DNA of 64,000 nt from Devosia sp. SD17-2 (GCF_029201565.1 NZ_CP104002.1:4059001-4123000), one strand, 5' to 3'; shown: positions 37,284-46,305, counted from the first letter of the stretch. Numbers and translations: made by a program. The notes: generated by a model not told the origin, from the sequence alone.

Positions 37284-38546
37284 TCATGCCGCGGCCCGCA
37301 TTTTTTCGCCCACGAGCCCCCTGGCTCCACGCCCGGTGATCGTCACGCTGACGAGATCGCCATGTGTCGTGTCCGGAACGTGTACGGGGACGAATTGTTC
37401 AGTCCGTGAAATGCCATTGCGCTCGACCAGCACGCTTTCCTGCCGTCCGATCCGGCTTTCGCACAGTGCGGCAAATTGTTTTTCCCCGGCCGCGCGCAGG
37501 AGCGTAGCGCGTTTGCGGGCAGTGCCGGTGTCGACCTGGGGCATGCGCACCGCTGGCGTGCCGGGGCGCGGCGAATAGGGGAAGGCGTGAATATAGGTGA
37601 GATTGGCTTCAGTGATGAACGAGAGCGAGTTTTCAAACATCGCCTCCGTCTCGGTGGGGAAGCCGGCGATGATATCGGCGCCAAACACCATGTCCGGCCG
37701 CACGGCGCGCAATCTTTCGATCACCCCCAGCGCATCGTCGCGAAGATGGCGGCGCTTCATGCGCTTCAAAATGAGGTCGTCGCCCGACTGCAGGGAGAGA
37801 TGCAGATGCGGCATGAAGCGCGGATCCGCCGCCGCCTCATAGAGGGCGGGATCGGCTTCGATGCTGTCGATCGAGGAAATGCGCAGGCGCGGCAGGTCTG
37901 GCACATGGCGCAGAATGGCCTGGGTGAGCTTGCCGAGGGTCGGGCTGCCGGGAAGGTCGGGACCATAGGAGGTGATGTCCACCCCGGTGAGCACCACTTC
38001 CTTATAGCCATTGCCGGCGAGGGTCTTGATCTGGTCGACCACCACGCCCATCGGCACCGAGCGCGAGGGGCCGCGCCCAAAGGGGATGATGCAGAAAGTG
38101 CAGCGATGATCGCAGCCATTCTGCACCTGCACGAAGGCGCGGGTGCGCCCGTCCATGCCCTCGATGAGGTGACCTGCGGTTTCCCGCACGCTCATGATGT
38201 CGTTGACTTGCACCTTGTCGTTGAGCGGGACGCCCAGGACCATGGGGCGGTAGCTTTCCGCCTTGAGCTTATCGGCATTGCCGATGACGAGGTCCACCTC
38301 TTCCATCTCGCCAAAGGTGCGCGCCTCGGTCTGGGCGGCGCAGCCGGTGACGATTATGCGGGCGCTCGGATTGTCCCGCCGCGCCTTGCGCACGGCCTGC
38401 TTGGCCTGTTTCACCGCCTCGGCGGTCACTGCGCAGCTATTGATGATGATGGCATTGTCGAGCCCTGCCTTTTCGGCCTCGGACTTCATCACCGTGCCTT
38501 CATAGGCGTTGAGCCGACACCCGAATGTCAGGGTTTCGACGGCCAT
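37284..38546 (-). CDS. mtaB: MtaB, tRNA t6A37 methylthiotransferase
   Basis: The 420-residue radical-SAM enzyme adds a methylthio group to t6A at position 37 of ANN-decoding tRNAs. Three N-terminal cysteines (C10, C38, C69) and the radical-SAM triad C145-x3-C149-x2-C152 (GCDHRCTFC) would hold two 4Fe-4S clusters, and a TRAM-like C-terminus follows. The ATG at 38546 overlaps the dapF stop by one base (TGATG). Confidence 0.94.
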   Translation of the reverse strand: MAVETLTFGCRLNAYEGTVMKSEAEKAGLDNAIIINSCAVTAEAVKQAKQAVRKARRDNPSARIIVTGCAAQTEARTFGEMEEVDLVIGNADKLKAESYRPMVLGVPLNDKVQVNDIMSVRETAGHLIEGMDGRTRAFVQVQNGCDHRCTFCIIPFGRGPSRSVPMGVVVDQIKTLAGNGYKEVVLTGVDITSYGPDLPGSPTLGKLTQAILRHVPDLPRLRISSIDSIEADPALYEAAADPRFMPHLHLSLQSGDDLILKRMKRRHLRDDALGVIERLRAVRPDMVFGADIIAGFPTETEAMFENSLSFITEANLTYIHAFPYSPRPGTPAVRMPQVDTGTARKRATLLRAAGEKQFAALCESRIGRQESVLVERNGISRTEQFVPVHVPDTTHGDLVSVTITGRGARGLVGEKMRAAA

Positions 38547-39427
38547 CAGGCGGCCTCGCTGCGCGTCCAGGCGCCGGTCTTGGGGTCGAGCGTGCCGGCC
38601 CACTCGAATGCGGCCGGGCCGGTGAGAGTGACATGGTCATTGTCGAGCCATTCGACGATGAGGTCTCCACCGGGCACGGTGACGGTCGCCTTGCGGCCGG
38701 TGCGGCGGGTGCGGGCGGCATTGACCAGGGCGGCGCAGGCGGCAGTGCCGCAGGCTTCGGTGAGGCCCGCCCCACGCTCCCAGGTGCGCAGGATGATCTT
38801 GTCGCTGGTGATCACATTGGCGATGGAGATATTGGCGCGCTCGGGAAACAGGGGATGGTTTTCGAGCAGCGGCCCAAACCGATCGAGCGCATAGTCCCAA
38901 ACATCGTCCTTCACCCAGAAGGTGGCGTGCGGGTTGCCGATGGCCATCACCGAGGGGGAATGGAGCACGGGCGCGTCGATCGGCCCGATCTGCAGTTCCA
39001 CCTGACGGGTGTCGGCAAACTCCTCATTGAGGGGGATTTCGTACCAGGCGAACTTTGGCGTGCCCATATCGACGGTGATCTGCCCGTCTTCGGCCTCTTC
39101 GCCAAAGAGAATGCCCGCGATGGTCTGGAAGGTGAACAGCTGCCGGCCCTGCTCGGCGCTCAGCGCCTGCACCACGCAGCGCATGCCATTGCCACAGGCC
39201 TGGGCCTGCGAACCGTCCGAATTGATGATCTCGATATAATTGACCGTGCCCGGCGTGCGGCTGTCATGGATGGCCATGATCTGGTCGAACTTGGTTTCGG
39301 GGCGTGCATTGATGGCAATGGCCGCCTCGGGGGTGACCCGATCGGTCCGGCCGCGCATATCGGCCACGATGATCTGGTTGCCCAGCCCGTTCATCTTGAA
39401 AAAGGGGACGTTGCTCAAAGCCGTCAT
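38546..39427 (-). CDS. dapF: DapF, diaminopimelate epimerase
   Basis: The 293-residue enzyme interconverts LL- and meso-diaminopimelate for lysine and peptidoglycan synthesis. Both catalytic cysteines are present in ACGNGMRC and [14 protein letters not shown] start at the ATG at 39427, which gives the family N-terminus [20 protein letters not shown]; longer in-frame readings add an unrelated basic stretch. It leads the operon with mtaB and ftsY, a common order in alphaproteobacteria. Confidence 0.95.
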   Translation of the reverse strand: MTALSNVPFFKMNGLGNQIIVADMRGRTDRVTPEAAIAINARPETKFDQIMAIHDSRTPGTVNYIEIINSDGSQAQACGNGMRCVVQALSAEQGRQLFTFQTIAGILFGEEAEDGQITVDMGTPKFAWYEIPLNEEFADTRQVELQIGPIDAPVLHSPSVMAIGNPHATFWVKDDVWDYALDRFGPLLENHPLFPERANISIANVITSDKIILRTWERGAGLTEACGTAACAALVNAARTRRTGRKATVTVPGGDLIVEWLDNDHVTLTGPAAFEWAGTLDPKTGAWTRSEAA

Positions 39428-39556
39428 TCCCGAAAGTCCGCAAGGGGTGCAGGTATTGCGTCCTATATGGCGGATGCGTGTTAAAATTGCCAGTGACGGC
39501 TTGCAGCCCCCCCGCCTGCTGACATGATCTGTCCATTTTCCGTTCAGAATGATGTC

Positions 39557-40015
39557 ATGACCCATTCCGTCTCGCCGCGCATTGCCCAAGCCATTGCCGC
39601 CCTCCCGCTGCGCCCTGATCTGCGGGTGCTCGAAATCGGCTGCGGGCCTGGCGTCGCGGCGCGCCTTGTCAGCCTCGCGCTGCCGCAGGGTTTTGTTCTC
39701 GCCATTGACCGCTCCGAAAAGGCCATTGCACAGGCCCGATCCGGATCAGCCGCCGAATTGGCCTCTGGCCAGCTGGCCTTTCGCTGCGTCGCTGTCGAGG
39801 ACTTCGTACTCGATCCGAACGAGCAACAATTCGATCTGGCCTTCGCCCTACGGGTAGGGGCGCTCGATGGCCGTCATCCCGAACTCGGGCATCGTGCGCT
39901 CGGACGCCTCAAGGCGGCACTGACGCCAGAAGCTAGTCTGCACATCGACGATAGCCCCCCTCTTTATGCGGCCGAACTGCCGGACTTTCTTGACTCGGGG
40001 CCTTCATTGCCCTAA
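39557..40015 (+). CDS. Class I SAM-dependent methyltransferase
   Basis: The 152-residue protein has motif [16 protein letters not shown] (about 25-39), acidic motif II ([10 protein letters not shown]) and [10 protein letters not shown] at the motif III/IV position. It is short for the family, with little after the Rossmann core, so the methyl acceptor is not predictable. It diverges from dapF and precedes ffh by 175 nt. Confidence 0.8.
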   Translation: MTHSVSPRIAQAIAALPLRPDLRVLEIGCGPGVAARLVSLALPQGFVLAIDRSEKAIAQARSGSAAELASGQLAFRCVAVEDFVLDPNEQQFDLAFALRVGALDGRHPELGHRALGRLKAALTPEASLHIDDSPPLYAAELPDFLDSGPSLP

Positions 40016-40190
40016 ACGCGACCCGTTCATCAGGCTTTTGCTCCTGACCCGCCGACCGGGACCCCAGACGGGTACCACGATCCCGGAGGCCAACATCCGC
40101 CAGCGCGTTGCGCCCGCGGGTGGGTTTTGCGTTTGGCTGAATTGAACCCTATCTCTTGCGGGATTGGCCCGCGAGCGAAAAGGATGAGAG

Positions 40191-41774
40191 ATGTTTGAGA
40201 GCTTAAGCGACCGGCTTGGCAAGATTTTCGATGGACTTCGCGGACGCGGCGCGCTCAACGCTGCCGATGTCGACGCGGCCATGCGCGAAATCCGCCGGGC
40301 GCTGATCGAGGCTGACGTCTCGCTCGAAGTCGTCCGCGCCTTTGTCGAGCAGGTCCGCGAACGCGCCGTTGGCGCCGAGGTGACCCGTTCGGTCACGCCG
40401 GGCCAGCAGGTCGTCAAGATCGTCAATGACGAGCTGGTGCAGGTGCTCGGCTCCGACGCCGTCACCATCGATCTCAATGCACCCTCGCCTGTCACCCTGC
40501 TCATGGTCGGCCTTCAGGGCTCGGGCAAGACGACGACAACGGCAAAGATCGCCAAGCGTCTCAAGGACCGCCAGAAGAAGAAGGTTCTTCTGGCCTCCCT
40601 CGATACGCGCCGCCCGGCCGCCATGGAGCAGCTGCGCGTGCTCGGCGAACAGGTCGGCGTCGACACGCTGCCGATCGTGGCCGCCGAAACCCCCGTCGAG
40701 ATTGCCCGCCGCGCCGAGCGCGAAGGCCGCCTGGGCGGCTATGATGTCCTCATTCTCGATACGGCGGGTCGCACCCATATCGACGAAGAACTGATGGCCG
40801 AAACGGTCGCCATCAAGGATATCGCCAATCCGCACGAAATCCTGCTCGTCGTCGACGCGCTGACCGGCCAGGACGCGATCAACGTCGCCCGTTCGTTCGA
40901 CGGTCGCCTCGATGTCACCGGCATCGTGATGACCCGCGTTGATGGCGATGGTCGCGGCGGCGCTGCGCTCTCCATGCGCGCTGCCACCGGCAAGCCGATC
41001 AAGTTGATCGGTGTCGGCGAAAAGATGGATGCGCTCGAGGATTTCCATCCCGGCCGCATCGCCGACCGCATCCTGGGCATGGGCGACATTGTTTCGCTCG
41101 TCGAAAAGGCTGCCGAACACGTCACGGCCGAAGACGCGGCCAAGATGGCCAAGAAGCTCAAGAAGGGCTCCTTCGACCTCGACGACCTGCGCGCCCAGCT
41201 TATCCAGATGAAGAAGATGGGCGGCATGGGCGGCCTCATGGGCATGCTTCCTGGCGCAGGCCAGATGAAGAAGGCCATGGCCGGCGCCAATGTCGACGAG
41301 AAGATCTTTGACCGTCAGGTCGCCATCATCAATTCGATGACGGCCAAGGAGCGCGCCAATCCGGACCTGCTCAATGCGTCCCGCCGCAAGCGCGTTGCCG
41401 CTGGCGCGGGTGTTGAAGTTTCGGAAATCAACAAGCTCGCCAAGCAGCACCGCCAGATGGCGGACATGATGAAGAAAGTGTCCAAGGGCGGCATGGGTTC
41501 GCTGGCCGGCATGTTCGGCGGCAAGATGGGTGGGATGATGGGCGGCATGCCCGATCTCTCCAAGATGGATCCCAAGCAGCTCGAGCAGATGGCCCGTCAG
41601 GCCGGGATCAACCCCGATCAGTTGAAGGGTCTGCCCAGCGTCGATGTGCCGGCGCCCAAGGCCCTGCCGAGCGATGTCAACGCGCTTTTGAAGTCCTCCG
41701 GTGGCCCGGTTATCCCCGGCCTTGGCGGCGCTCCCCGTTTCCCTGGCCTTCCGGGCCTGGGCAAGAAGAAATAA
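40191..41774 (+). CDS. ffh: Ffh, signal recognition particle protein
   Basis: The 527-residue GTPase binds signal peptides of nascent membrane proteins. The NG domain has G1 GLQGSGKTT (107-115), DTAGRTHID and TRVDGDGRGG. The M domain is Met/Gly-rich (MKKMGGMGGLMGMLPG, then MFGGKMGGMMGGM), longer than in E. coli because of the Gly/Met-rich stretch near the C-terminus. GGATGAGAG precedes the ATG. It is followed by rpsP 36 nt later. Confidence 0.97.
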   Translation: MFESLSDRLGKIFDGLRGRGALNAADVDAAMREIRRALIEADVSLEVVRAFVEQVRERAVGAEVTRSVTPGQQVVKIVNDELVQVLGSDAVTIDLNAPSPVTLLMVGLQGSGKTTTTAKIAKRLKDRQKKKVLLASLDTRRPAAMEQLRVLGEQVGVDTLPIVAAETPVEIARRAEREGRLGGYDVLILDTAGRTHIDEELMAETVAIKDIANPHEILLVVDALTGQDAINVARSFDGRLDVTGIVMTRVDGDGRGGAALSMRAATGKPIKLIGVGEKMDALEDFHPGRIADRILGMGDIVSLVEKAAEHVTAEDAAKMAKKLKKGSFDLDDLRAQLIQMKKMGGMGGLMGMLPGAGQMKKAMAGANVDEKIFDRQVAIINSMTAKERANPDLLNASRRKRVAAGAGVEVSEINKLAKQHRQMADMMKKVSKGGMGSLAGMFGGKMGGMMGGMPDLSKMDPKQLEQMARQAGINPDQLKGLPSVDVPAPKALPSDVNALLKSSGGPVIPGLGGAPRFPGLPGLGKKK

Positions 41775-41810
41775 CCCTTTTACGAAAACCGACAGCCTTA
41801 GGAAAACAAG

Positions 41811-42173
41811 ATGTCCCTCAAGATCCGTCTGGCCCGTGGTGGCTCCAAGAAGCGTCCTTTCTACCAGATCGTCATTGCTGACGCCCGTTCGCCGCGCGAC
41901 GGCCGCTTCATCGAGAAGATCGGCACCTTCAACCCGCTGCTCGCCAAGGATGACGAAAAGCGCGTTGTTCTGAACACCGAACGCGCCCAGCATTGGGTCA
42001 GCGTTGGCGCACAGCCGACCGACCGCGTCCTGCGCTTCCTCGATGTTGCCGGTGTCGTCAAGCGCGACGTCCGCAACAACCCCAAGAAGGGCGAGCCCGG
42101 CGAGAAGGCCAAGGAACGCGCTGAAGAGAAGGCCGCAAAGGCCGCAGCCGTTGCCGAAGGCGCAGCTGAATAA
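41811..42173 (+). CDS. rpsP: 30S ribosomal protein S16
   Basis: The 120-residue protein has the S16 core ([20 protein letters not shown], then [15 protein letters not shown]) plus a Lys/Glu/Ala-rich C-terminal tail common in alphaproteobacteria. It follows ffh with a 36-nt gap and is closed by a strong terminator, so rimM, trmD and rplS are not co-transcribed here. Confidence 0.97.
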   Translation: MSLKIRLARGGSKKRPFYQIVIADARSPRDGRFIEKIGTFNPLLAKDDEKRVVLNTERAQHWVSVGAQPTDRVLRFLDVAGVVKRDVRNNPKKGEPGEKAKERAEEKAAKAAAVAEGAAE

Positions 42174-42202
42174 GATTTGGTGTTGGCTTCGGCCAATCAC
42201 AG

Positions 42203-42234
42203 AAAAACCCCGGTGGCGACACCGGGGTTTTTTG
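42203..42234 (+). terminator. Rho-independent terminator after rpsP
   Basis: CCCCGGTG-gcga-CACCGGGG (42208-42227) forms a perfect 8-bp stem preceded by A5 and followed by T6, so it can act in both directions. It marks the end of the ffh-rpsP unit. Confidence 0.92.
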
Positions 42235-42353
42235 TTTTTTGGCACTGAGCTTCGCGCGGCGATCACTGGCCCCCCCCCTGTCGTCATCACCGGGTTTATC
42301 CCGGTGATCCAGACGCGGGCGAGATGGATTGCCCGGACAAGCAACCGTGGACA

Positions 42354-43063
42354 TCACTGTTGGAATGCCGGTTCCTGTCGGGCGATGGCGTTGAGGATTG
42401 TGATGAGTTTTCTCACCGTTGCGATCATGGCGAGTTTGAAGGGTTTTCCGCGCAGGCGCAGTCTTTGATAGAAGCCGCCGAGAACGGGGTCTTTCACCTT
42501 GATGGCGCTGAGCACGGCCATGTAGGCGATATCGCGCAGATGTTTTCGTCCGCCAAGACAGCGGCCGTTGCGATCCGATGCGCCCGATTGGCGGGCATAA
42601 GGGGCTCGTCGATGGTATCGAGCTGACTGACAAGGCCGCTCTTTTCCGCAACGATCCGCCGCCGATGGGCTGTGAACGCGCTCAGCCTTTGTCGGATCGG
42701 ATCAGACACATAAGGGGTCAAGCTGGCGCGCACGGCCTGCAGATAACGCGCGATCAGAGCGGCATCGATCTTGTCGGTTTTGGCCAATTGGCCGATACCC
42801 CGCGCGTAACTGCGGATCCGCGCCGGGGCTAGAACATGCACTTCAAGGCCAGCGGCATGCAGGCTCTCGGCCACGCGGGCTTCATAGCCTCCCGAGGCTT
42901 CGAGCCCGATGGCCAACGGCCCCAGTCTGGCCAGGCGCTGCGTCAGCTCGGCGAGCGCCTCCGGTCCAGTGCTGCAACGCCAGGATTTGCCAGCGGGATG
43001 GGTATGAACGTCCAGATGCGTCTTGGAAACGTCGATGCCAACGAAGAGGGTGTCGTGTATCAT
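42354..43063 (-). pseudogene. IS110-family transposase with internal deletion and frameshift
   Basis: From ATG at 43063 about 152 residues form the RuvC-like DEDD domain (VGIDVSKTHLDVH with D11, LEASGGYE with E55, KTDKIDA with D97/D100). Near 42600-42610 the frame passes abruptly into a different one that reads RAPYARQSG, LGGRKHLRDIAYMAVLSAIK and LRLRGKPFKLAMIATVRKL to a TGA at 42354. This is the end of the serine-containing transposase_20 domain. The middle, including the GIG helix-hairpin region, is missing. About 235 residues remain against a usual length above 300, so the protein is almost certainly inactive. Confidence 0.85.
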
Positions 43064-43245
43064 GACCTTGCTCCCAGGCTTGTGGTGCGGGCAACAGCCC
43101 GATCAACCGTTCGGGGTCAAAGGGAGCAGACAGGGCCTTGCTCGTCCTCGGCTGTGACAAACCAGCCGGACAAAACGGCCTCCTGACTGCATCAGCCGGG
43201 ATGCGCAACCCGGCTGATGCCACCACTAAAGCACAGATCCTCCAC
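43064..43245 (-). ncRNA. Candidate IS110 bridge RNA region
   Basis: This non-coding end of the element, read on the minus strand toward the transposase, begins with a perfect 11-bp hairpin (CATCAGCCGGG at 43190-43200 against 43209-43219, 8-nt loop). That corresponds to the 5' stem-loop of bridge RNAs. Further on it contains CCGGACAA (43166-43173, plus-strand reading), identical to the target at 42333-42340, and CAACCGT (43104-43110), identical to the element's left end at 42342-42348. These may be target- and donor-guide segments. The short matches are suggestive only. Confidence 0.5.
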
Positions 43246-43310
43246 ACAAGCCGGGCAATGACGGTGGGGATGGGGCCGGGACTCGATGACTCTTCCGATA
43301 GGCCTTCACC

Positions 43311-43492
43311 CCTCACCCTGACCCTCTCCCCTGAGGGGCGAGGGGACGATGGAGCGGAGAGTCATGAGCGTGCTGCCTCAACCAAACCCTCAGCCCGAAC
43401 TATGAGCGGGCGGAGAGACCCCTCACCCTGCAATTTTTGCTGAACGCAAAACTTGCTGTCCCTCTCCCTCGAGGGGAGAGGTGCGAAAGAGC
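43311..43492. repeat. GC-rich hairpin repeats, family C-like (two copies)
   Basis: Two units each begin CCTCACCCTG (43311 and 43421). The first has CCTCTCCC-ctga-GGGGCGAGG followed by GGACGATGGAGCGGAGAG. The second has CCTCTCCC-tcga-GGGGAGAGG followed by TGCGAAAGAGCCGACG. The hairpin plus the tail GACGAARGAGCCG relates them to the copies at 30134 and 34557. They fill the gap between the IS and the UvrA-like gene. Confidence 0.65.
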
Positions 43493-43506
43493 CGACGCGC
43501 CTCCGC

Positions 43507-45759
43507 TCAGCCCATCCTTGCCAGATATTGGCCTGTCACCGAACTGCCGGACTTTGCCAGGTCGGCCGGGACGCCTTCGAATTGCACGGCGCCGCCGTCA
43601 TGGCCGGCGCCGGGGCCGAGATCGATGACCCAGTCGGAGCGGGCGATGACGTCGCGATTGTGCTCGATGACGATGACGGTGGAGCCTGCATCCACCAGCC
43701 GGTCGAAAAGGCCGATCAGCGTATCGACGTCGTTCATGTGCAGCCCCGTTGTCGGCTCGTCGAGCACGTAGATATTGCCCTTTTTGCCGAGCTCTGCGGC
43801 CAGTTTCAGCCTTTGCCGCTCGCCGCCTGAAAGGGTCGATAGCGGCTGACCGAGGGTCAGATAGCCCAGCCCCACATCGACGAGGCCGCGCAGGATTTTT
43901 GCGATCGCGGCCTCGGTGAAGAACCCCGCCGCATCCTCGATGCTCATCTCATAGACATCAGCAATGGATTTGCCGCGCAGCTGGTGGGCGAGGACTTCGG
44001 GCACGAAGCGCTTGCCCTCGCAGGTCTCGCAAACCGTCACCATCGGGTCGAGATGGGCCAAATCAGTGAAGATCACTCCCAAGCCATTGCAGTCGGGACA
44101 GGCGCCCTTGGAATTGGCCGAAAACAGCGAGGCTTCGACGCCATTGGCCTTGGCGAAGGCCTTTCGAACGCCGTCGAGTATGCCGGTATAGGTGGCGGTA
44201 TTGGACCGACGTGAGCCACGCGCCAGGTTCTGGTCGATGATGATCGTGTCGGAATAAGCCGTCGGCAGGCAGCCCTGGATGAGGCTGGATTTTCCAGAAC
44301 CGGCCACGCCGGTGACAGCGGTAAGAACGCCGCGCGGGATGGTGACCGACACATTTTTCAGATTGTTGCGTTGCGCATTCTGGATCCGTAGCGGCTCGCC
44401 TTGCGGCTGGCGCACGTTCTCCTTGATCGGCTGGTGCGTGTTCATGTGCCGGCCGGTCAGCGTGCCCGATTGGAGGAGGCCGGCGAAATCGCCCTCATAG
44501 ACCACCTCGCCGCCTTTCGAGCCGGCCAGTGGCCCCATATCCACGACATGATCGGCAATGGCGATCATGTCGGGCTTGTGCTCGACAATCAGCACCGTAT
44601 TGCCCTTGTCGCGCAATTGCTGCATCAGCCCGGCCAGCCGACCCACATCATGGGGATGAAGGCCCACCGAGGGCTCGTCGAACACATAGGTGATGTCGGT
44701 CAGCGATGAGCCCAGATGCCTCACCATTTTCACCCGCTGGCTCTCCCCGCCCGAAAGCGTGGCGCTCTCCCGGTCGAGGCTGAGATAGCCAAGGCCAATG
44801 GTGACAAGATTGTCGAGCCTCGCGCTGAGCGCTGCCAGCATGGGGCGGACTTCACGCGCGTCGATCTCCCGGACGATTTTGGCCAGATCCGAGACCTGCA
44901 TGGCCGAAAGCTCGGCGATATTATGCGCGCCGATCCGGCTGCCCAGGGCCGCCGCATTGAGGCGGGTGCCGCCGCAGGCCGGGCAAATGGCGCGGGTGAA
45001 AATCGCATCATATTCGCGGCGGACATGGGGTTGCAGGCTGTCGGGATCCTTGGCGCCGAGCCCCTTCTTGAGCTTGGTCACCACGCCCTCATAGGTCAGC
45101 CCGATCTTGCCGACCTTGACCTTGCGCCCATCGTCGAGGTGGAGAAGTTTTTCCCGCTCCTCGGCAGAATATTGGGCGATAGGCTTGTCCATGTCGAAGA
45201 GGCCGGAACTGGCGTAGACCTCCCAATACCAGCTGTCGACGGCATAATCCTTGGGCAGCAGGGCCCCGCCATTGAGCGATTTGGTCTCGTCGATCACTGC
45301 CGCCATGTTCATGGCCGCCACCTGCCCGATGCCCTCGCAATCGGGACACATGCCGCGCGGATCATTGTAGGAGTAAAGCCCGGGCGCCCCCAGACGGGGC
45401 TGGGCCAGCCGCGAAAACAGCACGCGCAGCATCTGCGCCGTATCGGTCACCGTCGCGACCGTCGAGCGCGAATTGCCGCCCAGGCGCTGCTGGTCGACAA
45501 TGATGGCAGCCGAGATATTTTCCAGCTGGTCGGCGTCGGGCTGGCCATATTTGGGCATGAACTGCTGCACAAAGGCCGGATAGGTCTCGTTGATCAGCCG
45601 CTGGCTTTCCGCCGCTATGGTGCCGAAGACCAGCGAAGATTTGCCCGAGCCGGACACTCCGGTGAAGACGGTGATCTTGCGCTTGGGAATATCGAGCGAC
45701 ACACCCTTGAGATTGTTCTCGCGCGCGCCGCGAATGATAATCGAACCATAATCGGCCAT
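43507..45759 (-). CDS. UvrA-like ABC-ATPase (short UvrA paralogue)
   Basis: The 750-residue protein has two UvrA-type ABC modules (Walker A GVSGSGKSS near residue 35 and GVAGSGKSS near 460; signatures LSGGESQR and LSGGERQR) and CxxC zinc motifs (CPDCEG, CPACGG, CPDCNG, CETCEG). True UvrA is about 940 residues. This shorter form lacks the UvrB-binding insertion and resembles the UvrA2/DrrC-like group linked to drug tolerance or DNA protection. The ATG at 45759 has GAGGGG upstream. It stands alone. Confidence 0.88.
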   Translation of the reverse strand: MADYGSIIIRGARENNLKGVSLDIPKRKITVFTGVSGSGKSSLVFGTIAAESQRLINETYPAFVQQFMPKYGQPDADQLENISAAIIVDQQRLGGNSRSTVATVTDTAQMLRVLFSRLAQPRLGAPGLYSYNDPRGMCPDCEGIGQVAAMNMAAVIDETKSLNGGALLPKDYAVDSWYWEVYASSGLFDMDKPIAQYSAEEREKLLHLDDGRKVKVGKIGLTYEGVVTKLKKGLGAKDPDSLQPHVRREYDAIFTRAICPACGGTRLNAAALGSRIGAHNIAELSAMQVSDLAKIVREIDAREVRPMLAALSARLDNLVTIGLGYLSLDRESATLSGGESQRVKMVRHLGSSLTDITYVFDEPSVGLHPHDVGRLAGLMQQLRDKGNTVLIVEHKPDMIAIADHVVDMGPLAGSKGGEVVYEGDFAGLLQSGTLTGRHMNTHQPIKENVRQPQGEPLRIQNAQRNNLKNVSVTIPRGVLTAVTGVAGSGKSSLIQGCLPTAYSDTIIIDQNLARGSRRSNTATYTGILDGVRKAFAKANGVEASLFSANSKGACPDCNGLGVIFTDLAHLDPMVTVCETCEGKRFVPEVLAHQLRGKSIADVYEMSIEDAAGFFTEAAIAKILRGLVDVGLGYLTLGQPLSTLSGGERQRLKLAAELGKKGNIYVLDEPTTGLHMNDVDTLIGLFDRLVDAGSTVIVIEHNRDVIARSDWVIDLGPGAGHDGGAVQFEGVPADLAKSGSSVTGQYLARMG

Positions 45760-45843
45760 GTGTCCCCTCACTGAATTCTGGGCGACACAATGCCGGCCCG
45801 GCCTGCCGCGACGTGTCAGCAGGCCCCATTTCGACAGTGCCGG

Positions 45844-46281
45844 CTAGGCGCCGACAGCCTTCTTGATCATTTCCACCACGGCCTTTTCCTCCGCGGCGCC
45901 CAGTTTCAGCACCGCATAGGAGGTGGGCCACATATTGCCCTCGTCGAGCTTTGCATTGGGGTTGAAGCCGAAGGTGGCATAGCGCTCGGTGAATTTGTCG
46001 GCGGCCTTGAAGAAGCACACCGCCTTGCCGTTCTCATCGGCCCAGGCCGGCATGCCATACCAGGTTTTTGGCGAGAGGCCGGGCGCATGGGTGGTAATCA
46101 ACTCATGCAGCTTTTCGGCTATTCTGCGGTCGGACGCTTCCATCTCCTCGACCTTGGCGCGCAGATCGGCGAGGCCATCGGCCTTCTTGCCTTTCCTGCG
46201 CTCCTTCTTGGCCGCCTGCATGGCTTCCCGTTCGGCATCGGAAAAGACGCCGTCGTCCTGGTCTTTGGAATTCTGGGCCAT
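45844..46281 (-). CDS. DUF1801-family protein
   Basis: The 145-residue protein has a charged N-terminus (residues 10-40, Lys-rich) and the DUF1801/YdhG-like core (LITTHAPGLSPKTWYGMPAW, then FFKAADKFTERYATFGF). The fold is a small alpha/beta domain of uncertain activity. AAGGAG precedes the ATG at 46281; a GTG just upstream is less likely. It is last in the operon arsR-SRPBCC-DUF1801, a frequent trio. Confidence 0.85.
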   Translation of the reverse strand: MAQNSKDQDDGVFSDAEREAMQAAKKERRKGKKADGLADLRAKVEEMEASDRRIAEKLHELITTHAPGLSPKTWYGMPAWADENGKAVCFFKAADKFTERYATFGFNPNAKLDEGNMWPTSYAVLKLGAAEEKAVVEMIKKAVGA

Positions 46282-46305
46282 CACAAATCTCCTTGTCGGG
46301 TGACA

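Larger units (their letters stand above)
42343..43251 (-). mobile_element. IS110-family insertion element, internally deleted, inside module B palindrome
   Basis: The unit is 909 bp; its edges are ambiguous by 6 bp because ACAAGC is present at both junctions (42337-42342 and 43246-43251). There are no terminal inverted repeats, as expected for IS110 elements. It contains one transposase gene whose stop is only 11 nt from the left edge, and about 180 nt of non-coding DNA before the transposase start. That is the arrangement of IS110-group elements carrying a bridge RNA at the 5' side. Target choice inside a REP-like palindrome is also typical of this family. Confidence 0.85.
42286..43259. repeat. 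Composite palindromic repeat A+B interrupted by an IS110-type element
   Basis: Module A, ATCACCGGG-tttat-CCCGGTGAT (42286-42308), and the spacer ending GGCGAGATGG are intact. Module B begins ATTGCCCGGACAAGC (42328-42342) and resumes as ACAAGCCGGGCAAT (43246-43259), 909 bp further on. Removing the insert restores ATTGCCCGG-acaag-CCGGGCAAT, matching 35926-35948. Confidence 0.85.

Noticed and set aside
43507..45759. Canonical uvrA
   Set aside because: At about 750 residues it lacks the UvrB-interaction insertion and stands alone, so it is called a UvrA paralogue rather than the excision-repair subunit.
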